A stretch of DNA of 64,000 nucleotides from SHYR01 sp036013055 (GTDB taxonomy: Bacteria > Chloroflexota > Dehalococcoidia > UBA2979), in assembly GCA_036013055.1 (NCBI GenBank), contig DASCQM010000006.1, positions 62,001-126,000 on the forward strand, read 5' to 3'. Under the pieces are notes generated by a model. That model searched no databases. It was not told the origin of the DNA and worked only from the letters and a program-made list of their open reading frames with translations. Positions 57,757 through 64,000 of this stretch are shown one piece after another (positions within the stretch are counted from its first letter, which is position 1; the number at the start of each line of letters is the position of its first letter). The position numbers were made by a program, and so were the translations under genes.

Positions 57757-60330
57757 TCAGGCGGTCTGTAGCGCCCTCACCTGCACGCGGGGCGTCGCGG
57801 CAGCGCCATCCGCGCCGTCGAGCGAGAACAGGCTCATCACCGCGCCACCATCGAAGTAGTGCGGCACGTAGACCGTGCCGGGGGCGACGCCGTCGTCGAG
57901 CCGCGCCGCGATGCGCACCTCGTGTGTACCGTCGGTCAGCACGATGTCGTCGCCATCGCGCACGCCAAGCGGTTCGGCGTCACGCGGATTGATCACGGCA
58001 CTCTCCTCGCGGTGGAGCTGGTCGGCCTGCTCGGAGCGCGTCGACGCGCCCTCCCACGACGTGTAGAGCGAGCGACCGGTGACTACGGCGAGACCGTCCG
58101 GGTTTCCGTCGGTGTTTGCGCTGGCCGAGAGCGACTGGAACGTGGTTGCTGCGGCGGCGGCGGCGCCGACGGTGCGCGTGCGTCCCGAGGCGGTCTGCGC
58201 GTATGGGGAGTAGCCATCGACGTTCCCCGCGGCCTCTGCCATCACGTCGATCGCGTCGTCGAAGTGGAAGTCGCCCTCGAGCGCGTTTGCGAGTGCGCTC
58301 AGCAGCGCGATGCCGCTGCGCTCGTCACCCCGCGCGATGGCTGCGGCGTTCGAGCGGATGATGCGGCGGTCGGCGTTCGTGATCGTGCCGTTCTGCGCGA
58401 AGAACGGCAGCTCTGCGAGCACCACGTCGGCATGCTCGGTGGCCGTCGAGCGCACCGAGTCGATCACGATCAACTGATCGACGGCCTCGAGCGCCGCCGT
58501 GATGTCGTCCGTGCCCGGGGCGTTCAGCAGCGGGTTGTCGCCGTGGATCACGAGTGCGCGGACCTGACCCGACTTCGCACCCTCGATGATCTCGGTGAAC
58601 GAGCGGCCGTTGTTGCCGGGTGCGATCCCCATGTCGGAGATGCCGTTCACGTTCGCGTCCGTCGGCAGGTAGTGGAGGCTCGTAGCCGCGTTCGTCTCAC
58701 GGGCGGCGATCGCCAGGTTGGCGCTGGCGCGTGCCTGGTCGGCAGCCGCGGCGACGTTCGTGGCGCTCGGCGCGAAGACGACGGCGAAGTGCCCCTCGGC
58801 GTCGCGTCCCGCCGTCACGGCCTCGGTCGCGGCGCTGAGCGCGTCGCCGTCGACGCTGGCCGGTGCCGCGCCGCTGGGCGCGGCGTCGTCGGAAAGTGTG
58901 CTTGCCAGCGCCTGCACGGTCGCGGCCTCCTGGCCGGGTGCTGGCTGGAGCCACGCCGTTGCGAAGGGCACGAGCTCGCTCCAGCGCGAGCTGACGAGGA
59001 CGAGTCGTGCGTTGTTCTTGATCACGGCGTCCTTCACCCGCAGCGAGACGACCTGGTGCGACTGCTCGATGTCACCACCGACGACCACGACGGTCTGGGC
59101 GTGCTCGATGTCGGTCAGTGTCGCCGGGCGATTGCTGCCGAGTCCGGTATCCAGTGCGGCGGTCACGGCGCGATGCAGCGGGCCGTGCGAGAAGTCGACG
59201 TGGGGGGTGGCGAGCGCCTCTCGTGCCAGCTTCGCGAGCAGGTAGGCTTCCTCGTTCGTCGCGAGCGGAGAACCGAGGACGGCGACCGAGTCGGCACCGT
59301 GCTCGCGGCGCGTCGTGGCTAGCGCCTGCGCGGCTTCGGTGATCGCCTCGTCGGTCGAGACTGGTAGCAGGTTGTCGCCACGTCGGGCGAGCGAGCGAGC
59401 GAGCCGCTCGCGCTCAGAGACCGCGGTGTAGCCAAAGCGACCGCGAACGCAGATCTGGTCACGGCTGACCGGGTTGAGGCGGTCGGGGCGGACGATCACG
59501 GGGCGCCCGTCAGCGAGACCGTACGTGACGGTGCAGCCGACGGAGCAGCCGTTGCAGACGGAGGACGTCCACTCATCGGCACGACCGACCCACTTGTTCG
59601 GCTTCTCCATCAGCGTCGCGGTCGGGCAGACGTCGATGCAGGCACCGCAGAAGTTGCAGTCGGACTCGTGCACAGCACCGCCGGTGCCGAAGGCGATTCG
59701 CGCCTGGAAGCCCTTGCCCGCGAGCGTGAGGGCGTCGGTGTGGCGGACGTCGGCACAGGTGCGGACGCAGCGCGTGCAAATGATGCACATCTGAGGGTCG
59801 AACTCGAGGAAGGAGTTCGCGCGGTCGGGTTCCGGGGCCTGTGTCTCGTAGTAGGAGCGTGCCTCGCCGACCCACGGCTCCTCGAACTCGCCCATGTCGA
59901 GCATCTCGTTCGCGGTCTGCAGCTCGCAGCGGTAGTTCTTCGCGCAGGTCAGGCAGCGATGCGAAACCACGTCGTCGCGCAGGCAGATGTCGCCGGGCAT
60001 GCAGTGCACGCGACGGTGGCAGGTGAGGCAGCGGTCCGGGTGATTCGCATCGATCAGCGTGATCACCTGCTGGCGGGCCTGTTTCACGGCGGGGGTCTCG
60101 GTATCGACGGACATGCCGTCCACGACGCGCGAGGTGCAGGAGAGCTGAATTCCGGGCGGGCCGGGCGCGCCCTCGATGTTCACGAGGCAGGTGCGGCATC
60201 CGGCGTACGGCGCCTGTCCTTCGATGTAGCAGAGGCTTGAGATGCCGATGCCCTGCTCCTTGAGCACATCGACGAGCGGGCGCCCCTCCTCAGCCTCGAT
60301 CGAGGTGCCGTTCAGCGTGATCTTCGCCAT
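57757..60330 (-). CDS. nuoG: NuoG-like iron-sulfur/molybdopterin-fold protein, no catalytic Cys/Sec
   Basis: An 857-residue protein. Iron-sulfur sites in order: plant-type 2Fe-2S (Cys34, 45, 48, 65); a His-Cys motif (His97, Cys101, Cys104, Cys110) and a second, extra CxxCxxxxxC (Cys126, 129, 135) with Cys116 between; two 4Fe-4S ferredoxin motifs (Cys182/185/188/192, Cys225/228/231/235); and a molybdopterin-type 4Fe-4S site (Cys259, 262, 266, 294). The molybdopterin-oxidoreductase fold follows, but the expected Cys/Sec is replaced (VDFSHGPLHRAV), so it is NuoG-like rather than active formate dehydrogenase. Its ATG directly follows the NuoI stop. Confidence 0.82.
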   Translation of the reverse strand: MAKITLNGTSIEAEEGRPLVDVLKEQGIGISSLCYIEGQAPYAGCRTCLVNIEGAPGPPGIQLSCTSRVVDGMSVDTETPAVKQARQQVITLIDANHPDRCLTCHRRVHCMPGDICLRDDVVSHRCLTCAKNYRCELQTANEMLDMGEFEEPWVGEARSYYETQAPEPDRANSFLEFDPQMCIICTRCVRTCADVRHTDALTLAGKGFQARIAFGTGGAVHESDCNFCGACIDVCPTATLMEKPNKWVGRADEWTSSVCNGCSVGCTVTYGLADGRPVIVRPDRLNPVSRDQICVRGRFGYTAVSERERLARSLARRGDNLLPVSTDEAITEAAQALATTRREHGADSVAVLGSPLATNEEAYLLAKLAREALATPHVDFSHGPLHRAVTAALDTGLGSNRPATLTDIEHAQTVVVVGGDIEQSHQVVSLRVKDAVIKNNARLVLVSSRWSELVPFATAWLQPAPGQEAATVQALASTLSDDAAPSGAAPASVDGDALSAATEAVTAGRDAEGHFAVVFAPSATNVAAAADQARASANLAIAARETNAATSLHYLPTDANVNGISDMGIAPGNNGRSFTEIIEGAKSGQVRALVIHGDNPLLNAPGTDDITAALEAVDQLIVIDSVRSTATEHADVVLAELPFFAQNGTITNADRRIIRSNAAAIARGDERSGIALLSALANALEGDFHFDDAIDVMAEAAGNVDGYSPYAQTASGRTRTVGAAAAAATTFQSLSASANTDGNPDGLAVVTGRSLYTSWEGASTRSEQADQLHREESAVINPRDAEPLGVRDGDDIVLTDGTHEVRIAARLDDGVAPGTVYVPHYFDGGAVMSLFSLDGADGAAATPRVQVRALQTA

Positions 60331-60888
60331 CTAGTTCGTCCCGCCCTTGCTCGCGTTGCCGCGGCTCTCGGGACGCTGCGGACCGAATGATCCGCCTGCG
60401 CCGGCGACGGGCACGCGCGAGCGAGCGGTCGGCATGGCGGTGACCAGTGGTAGTTCGTCCTGTGTCTGACCGTTCGGATATCGTCCGTCAGTGCTCTTGA
60501 GGTACGTCTGGGCGAGCGCCGTGAGCTTCTCGCGCGGTCGATAGAGCTCGGTGAAGTCGTAGACGGCGTCGTCGTAGCGACCGCCGGCCTGGATTGCCTG
60601 GTAGGGGCAGGCTTCGGTGCAGAGCCCGCAGTACATGCAGATACGGAAATCGATCTCGTAGCGGACGATCTCCATCGTCCCATCCTCGCGGGGGGCGGTC
60701 TCGACGAGGATGCAGCCATCCGGGCACGCCTGCGCGCACGTGGAGCAGCCGGTGCAGCGCTCTTCGAACCAGAGCAGGTTCGTGCGCGCGCGAACCGGTA
60801 CGTTCCGCTCGATTTCAGGATAGTTGACGGTGATCGGCGGTCGCACGATGTGACGCAGGGTCATCATCATGCCGCGCACGATGCCCAT
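60331..60888 (-). CDS. nuoI: NuoI-like 4Fe-4S ferredoxin subunit
   Basis: A 185-residue protein with GIVRGMMMTLRHIVRPPITVNYPE at the start and two cluster motifs: CTGCSTCAQACP (Cys45, 48, 51, 55) and CMYCGLCTEACP (Cys84, 87, 90, 94). The length and membrane-facing N-terminus match NuoI of complex I. It lies directly before the NuoG-like gene. ATG 60888 is used; a TTG at 60900 has GAGG upstream and is possible. No nuoA-F, H or J-N gene is present here, so the pair may belong to a reduced or distributed complex. Confidence 0.86.
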   Translation of the reverse strand: MGIVRGMMMTLRHIVRPPITVNYPEIERNVPVRARTNLLWFEERCTGCSTCAQACPDGCILVETAPREDGTMEIVRYEIDFRICMYCGLCTEACPYQAIQAGGRYDDAVYDFTELYRPREKLTALAQTYLKSTDGRYPNGQTQDELPLVTAMPTARSRVPVAGAGGSFGPQRPESRGNASKGGTN

Positions 60889-60998
60889 GCCGTAGGCCAA
60901 ATGAGCCTCGATCCCCTCCGGATTCGTGGGCAGAAATATAGCCCAAGCGTCCCGAACAGAACAGTCAGGCGACGCAATCGCCGTCGCCGCCGCGCGAG

Positions 60999-61757
60999 TC
61001 AGACCTCGTAGCTCGCGAAATCCTCGGCGAGCGTCAATCCGTCGATGGCGGAGACGTCCGGGGCCCGTCGGCGGTCGTAGTGCGTGATCAGCATCGCTGT
61101 CGACGTCGGCAGCGCCTCTCGCAGCGCGAAGATATCGGGCCAATCCATGTGTGGTGGACCGCCGCCGCACTCGGCGATCAGCAGGTCGGCACCATCGGCG
61201 AGTTCGTACACGGCGTCACAGATCTTCGTGTCGCCGGTGTACGCGACGAGCTTGCCGCCGACGCGGATGCGATAGCCGAGCGACGTGAACTGCGGGACGT
61301 GGTCGACCTCCACACACTCGATGCCGATGTCGCCGCCGCCGTCGGCGACACGGACATCGATGCGCGTCTCGCCAGCCTGCTCCGACCACGGCAGGCGCAC
61401 GTCGCTACGGTCGGGGAGGCGAGAGCTGCCGCCGACGATTCCCCGCACGCGGTCGTAGATACCCGGCGGGCCGACGATCCGTGTGCTGGAGTCTTGCCGA
61501 CGTGATTCGCCCGCCGTCGCTTCGAGCAGCAGCAGGTCCATGCCGAGGATGTGGTCGGCATGCTGGTGCGTGAGCAGCACGAGGTCGAGGGCGTCGACGG
61601 TGACGTCGAGCTTGTGCAAGTGCGCGAGCGTCTGCGGCGGGCAGTCGAGCAGGATGCGGCCATCGAGCAGAAAGCCGCTCCAGTACTGGCCGTGTGAGAA
61701 CGCGTTGCCGGAGCCGAGGCAGTCGAGGCGCAGCGTGCCGGTGGCGCGGTCGCTCAC
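60999..61757 (-). CDS. MBL-fold metallo-hydrolase
   Basis: A 252-residue metallo-beta-lactamase-fold protein. The zinc motif is THQHADH (His64, His66, Asp68, His69), preceded by GSGNAFSHGQYWSGFLLDGRILLDCPP and followed by HVPQFTSLGYRI, YTGDTKICD, ECGGG, and LITHYDRRR. The family is RNase Z-like or a phosphodiesterase-type hydrolase. The GTG at 61757 overlaps the stop of the MocA-like gene by four bases. It is 110 bases upstream of the NuoI start. The substrate is unknown. Confidence 0.86.
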   Translation of the reverse strand: MSDRATGTLRLDCLGSGNAFSHGQYWSGFLLDGRILLDCPPQTLAHLHKLDVTVDALDLVLLTHQHADHILGMDLLLLEATAGESRRQDSSTRIVGPPGIYDRVRGIVGGSSRLPDRSDVRLPWSEQAGETRIDVRVADGGGDIGIECVEVDHVPQFTSLGYRIRVGGKLVAYTGDTKICDAVYELADGADLLIAECGGGPPHMDWPDIFALREALPTSTAMLITHYDRRRAPDVSAIDGLTLAEDFASYEV

Positions 61758-62371
61758 GCCGGCGATGCGCCGCCCGGGACCCCGAGTAGCTTGCGGGCAC
61801 CATCGAGGGTGTCGGGGGTGTCGAGGTCGAGTCGCACGACCGGCTCGTCGTCCATCGCGACGCTGTGTGCAGGGTGACGCTCCAGCACCGCGCGCAGACC
61901 GAGCGTCGCGTCGGTGACCGCCACCAGCTCATCGAGCAGCGAGCCGGCGAGCACGACCGGGTGGCCGCTCTTGCCGTCGTAGACGGGCTGCACGATGTCT
62001 GAGTCAGCGCCGCGCAATTCCTCGACAAGGCGGTCAACGATATCGGCCCGCGTCGGCTGATCGACGTTCACGACGACGATCGCCTCGGGCGCGTCGCCGT
62101 CGAGCAGCGCGCTCGCGCCCAGTGCCAACGAGCCGGCGCGACCGTGCGCCCACCGCGAGTTGAAGACGCAATACGCGGCGGCGCTGCCGAGCGAGCGGCG
62201 GACGTCGTCGGAGTGCGAGCCGGTGACGACGACGATGCGGTCGATCGATGAGCGTTCCAGCTGGTCGAGTTCCCAGCGCAGCAGCGTCTGGTCGCCCCAC
62301 TGGATCAGCGGCTTCGGGTAGCCCATGCGCGTCGACGCTCCGGCGGCGAGGACGATGGCGGCGACAGTCAT
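61754..62371 (-). CDS. MocA/MobA-like nucleotidyltransferase
   Basis: A 205-residue NTP transferase. AAIVLAAGASTRMGYPKPLI is the nucleotide-binding start; VVVNVDQPTRADI has the metal Asp, and VYDGKSGHPVVLAGSLLDEL follows. This is the MocA/MobA fold that makes molybdopterin cytosine or guanine dinucleotide. Because a xanthine-dehydrogenase-family subunit is encoded next to it, MocA (cytidylyltransferase) is the best guess. AGGAAC precedes ATG 62371, and the stop overlaps the MBL gene by four bases (GTGA). Confidence 0.85.
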   Translation of the reverse strand: MTVAAIVLAAGASTRMGYPKPLIQWGDQTLLRWELDQLERSSIDRIVVVTGSHSDDVRRSLGSAAAYCVFNSRWAHGRAGSLALGASALLDGDAPEAIVVVNVDQPTRADIVDRLVEELRGADSDIVQPVYDGKSGHPVVLAGSLLDELVAVTDATLGLRAVLERHPAHSVAMDDEPVVRLDLDTPDTLDGARKLLGVPGGASPA

Positions 62372-62441
62372 GGTGTTCCTTTCGTGTGGTGGACTTCGTC
62401 TCCCCGGGTCTGTCTCGTCTGTATCGCGAAGGGCCACGTTG

Positions 62442-62457
62442 AGGCCTCGAGAGGCCT
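62442..62457. repeat. Short hairpin between MocA-like and xanthine-dehydrogenase genes
   Basis: AGGCCT-CGAG-AGGCCT forms a six-bp stem in the 145-base gap between the xanthine-dehydrogenase stop and the MocA-like start. It may be a weak terminator for the upstream gene. The rest of the gap shows nothing else. Confidence 0.25.
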
Positions 62458-62516
62458 GAGACAGCGAGGGCGACGACCTGCGCCGCCGCCCTCGGATGCT
62501 TCGCTCTCAGCGGCCG

Positions 62517-64000
62517 CTAGTCGCCGGCGGCGTCCGCCGCATCGTTGCCGACCGTGCCCATCGCGCGCAGCACGCGCTCCGGGGTGATTGGGATTTGCGG
62601 CACGCGGGTGCCGATCGCGTCCGCCACGGCGTTTGCGATCGCAGCGCCACCGGCGGTGATCGACGGTTCGCCGACCCCTCGTGCTCCGTAGGGGCCATCG
62701 TCTGATGGCACCTCGACGAGTACCGAGTCGATGTCCGGCACATCAGCGGCGGTGGGCATGCGGTAGTCCAGCAAGCCGGCGTTCCGTAGATGGCCCTCGT
62801 CGTCGTAGATGTACTCCTCCCACAGGCCGATGCCCATGCCCTGTACGGCGCCGCCCTCCATCTGTCCTTCGACGGACAGCGGGTTAATGGCGAAGCCGAC
62901 ATCCTGGACGATGGCGAAGTCCTTCAGCGTGATGTTACCGGTCTCCGTGTTCACCTCGACCTTCACGAGCTGCGCGGTGAAGCCGGGGGCCTGTTTGCGC
63001 GCCGCGATCGTTCCGCGACCGACGAGCGGCTTGTAGAGCGCCCCGAAGCCAGTCGTCATCGAAGCGAGACGGTTCATCTCCAGCGCCTGCTCAGCCGAGC
63101 CCTTGACGCGCACCTCGCTGTCGACGAGTTCGAGGTCGTTCTCGCTCGCCTCCAGCCGATCCGCTGCGACCTCGAACATCTGATCGCGCAGGTCGATCGC
63201 CGCTTCCTTCAGCGCGCGCCCGACCGTGAAGATCGTCTTCGATCCCGCCGACATGCCGGCGAATGGCGCGGTCTTCGTGTCGCCGGTCGTGACGTTCACC
63301 TTGTCGAGCGGGAGATTCAGTTCCTCCGCGACGATCTGTGCGAACGACGTATTCGTGCCGCTGATGTCCATCGCGCCGGTGACGGCGTTGATCGTGCCGT
63401 CGTTATTCAGCAGCACCTCCGCAGCCGCGGGCTGCAGGCCGCCGAGCCAGCCGCCGATGGCGAGGCCAACGCCGACCTTAGTCGTCTCGGTCGACTCGGC
63501 ACGCGCCGCTTCGCGCTCCGTCCAGAGCGGGTGCTCGCGCGCCGCGGCGACGGTCTCCTCGAGACCGATCGTCGTGAAGTCCTGTCCGGACGCCATCGGG
63601 TCGCCGGTCTTGGACACATTCTTCGCGCGCACCTCGGCGGCATCGAGGCCGGCCAGCGAGGCCATCTCATCGATGTTCTGCTCGACCGCGTGCATTGCGT
63701 TGTGCGTGCCGGGCGCGCGGATCGCGCCCACGGAGACGTGGTTCGTCAGCACCTCGTAACCGTCGGCCTTCAGGTTCGGCCACTGGTAGAAGGAGGAGCC
63801 AAGCAACGCGCCGACGGCCGCCGGAGCGCCGGGGTAGGCACCGGCGTCGTAGGCGAGGCTGATCTCCATCGCCTGCAGTGTGCCGTCGTTCTTCATCCCG
63901 CTCTTCACGGTGATCATCGCTCGCGGTGCCGGGTTGGCCGACGTGAGGTCTTCCTGCCGCGTCATCACGAGCTTCACCGGGCGACCGACGATCACGGTCA
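62517..64000 (-). CDS. Xanthine dehydrogenase family molybdopterin-binding subunit, 5' end outside window
   Basis: About 494 visible residues of a large-subunit molybdenum hydroxylase; the frame runs through the window edge, so the N-terminal half is missing. Characteristic parts are VKLVMTRQEDLTSANPAPRAMITVKSG, GAIRAPGTHNAMHAVEQNIDEMA, TGAMDISGTNTSFAQIVAEEL, GDTKTAPFAGMSAGSKT and the active-site Glu in GARGVGEPSITAGGAAIANAV. Molybdenum hydroxylases need a cytosine dinucleotide cofactor, and the MocA-like gene follows downstream. The substrate (purine, aldehyde, CO or other) is not clear from what is visible. Confidence 0.92.
   Translation of the reverse strand, partial: TVIVGRPVKLVMTRQEDLTSANPAPRAMITVKSGMKNDGTLQAMEISLAYDAGAYPGAPAAVGALLGSSFYQWPNLKADGYEVLTNHVSVGAIRAPGTHNAMHAVEQNIDEMASLAGLDAAEVRAKNVSKTGDPMASGQDFTTIGLEETVAAAREHPLWTEREAARAESTETTKVGVGLAIGGWLGGLQPAAAEVLLNNDGTINAVTGAMDISGTNTSFAQIVAEELNLPLDKVNVTTGDTKTAPFAGMSAGSKTIFTVGRALKEAAIDLRDQMFEVAADRLEASENDLELVDSEVRVKGSAEQALEMNRLASMTTGFGALYKPLVGRGTIAARKQAPGFTAQLVKVEVNTETGNITLKDFAIVQDVGFAINPLSVEGQMEGGAVQGMGIGLWEEYIYDDEGHLRNAGLLDYRMPTAADVPDIDSVLVEVPSDDGPYGARGVGEPSITAGGAAIANAVADAIGTRVPQIPITPERVLRAMGTVGNDAADAAGD

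Noticed and set aside
57859..59322. A long + strand open frame opposite the NuoG-like gene
   Set aside because: Composition is low-complexity Arg/Gly/Val and no ribosome-binding site precedes it.
57757..60330. Formate dehydrogenase alpha subunit with selenocysteine
   Set aside because: The position corresponding to Cys/Sec reads FSHGPLHRA, and no in-frame TGA occurs there.
60792..60805. GAAC-N6-GTTC inside the NuoI-like gene, resembling a LexA box
   Set aside because: The spacer is six rather than four bases and it lies within coding sequence.

Overview
The window is 64 kb of high-GC bacterial chromosome, densely packed with short operons on both strands. I see no plasmid, phage, insertion sequence or CRISPR signal. 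The gene mix suggests a Chloroflexota bacterium, most likely of the Dehalococcoidia type: two CaiB/BaiF CoA-transferases, ADP-forming acyl-CoA synthetase subunits, an LLM-class F420-type oxidoreductase, many molybdenum/tungsten-enzyme functions, DevS/DevR signalling and frequent GTG/TTG starts. A high-GC actinobacterium is the main alternative. No rRNA or ribosomal protein lies in the window, so the lineage is inference.

Layout. 1-6.9 kb: M20 peptidase (5' end outside), DinB protein, TPR protein, luciferase-like oxidoreductase, dienelactone hydrolase, a frameshifted aspartoacylase-like lipoprotein, and a DUF72 protein. 6.9-12.9 kb: MFS exporter, two tandem paralogous membrane proteins under a CsoR/CstR-like operator, then arsenate reductase, Na/Pi symporter and PhoU-like protein. 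12.9-18.1 kb: penicillin-acylase-type hydrolase, ROK kinase, PAS protein and an acyl-CoA synthetase alpha subunit. 18.2-25.8 kb: DevS/DevR-like two-component pair preceded by a GGGAC-N4-GTCCC dyad, a small monooxygenase-fold protein, a CoA-transferase with a 2-hydroxyacyl-CoA lyase/oxalyl-CoA decarboxylase, and a hybrid kinase. 25.8-34.4 kb: MFS, carboxymuconolactone decarboxylase-like protein, Fe(III) ABC transporter and tungstate transporter TupABC. 34.5-43.1 kb: second CoA-transferase, phosphodiesterase, a sulfite-oxidase-fold molybdoenzyme split by a frameshift inside a perfect hairpin, two GNATs, tRNA-Pro(GGG), an amidohydrolase and an HAD protein. 43.1-49.0 kb: mfd, pth and an unknown gene, probably one operon behind two tandem LexA-type boxes. 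49.1-57.7 kb: acyl-CoA synthetase beta and alpha subunits, a cysteine desulfurase behind a second CsoR/CstR-like operator, an excisionase-like HTH protein, a lipoprotein, pyrE with a D-2-hydroxyacid dehydrogenase, a DUF429 protein, a rhodanese and a LonN protein. 57.8-64 kb: NuoG-like and NuoI-like proteins, an MBL hydrolase, a MocA-like transferase and a xanthine-dehydrogenase-family subunit (partial).

How the genes work together. Molybdenum/tungsten chemistry recurs: TupABC brings in tungstate, MocA would mature a cytosine-dinucleotide cofactor for the adjacent xanthine-dehydrogenase-type enzyme, and a separate sulfite-oxidase-type enzyme sits at 37 kb. Acyl-CoA metabolism recurs as well. 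The regulatory sites are the most informative part. They suggest an SOS-controlled unknown protein co-transcribed with mfd, a DevR-type dyad at the devS/devR promoter, and two CsoR/CstR-type (copper or persulfide) operators, one in front of a cysteine desulfurase and one beside the paired membrane proteins.
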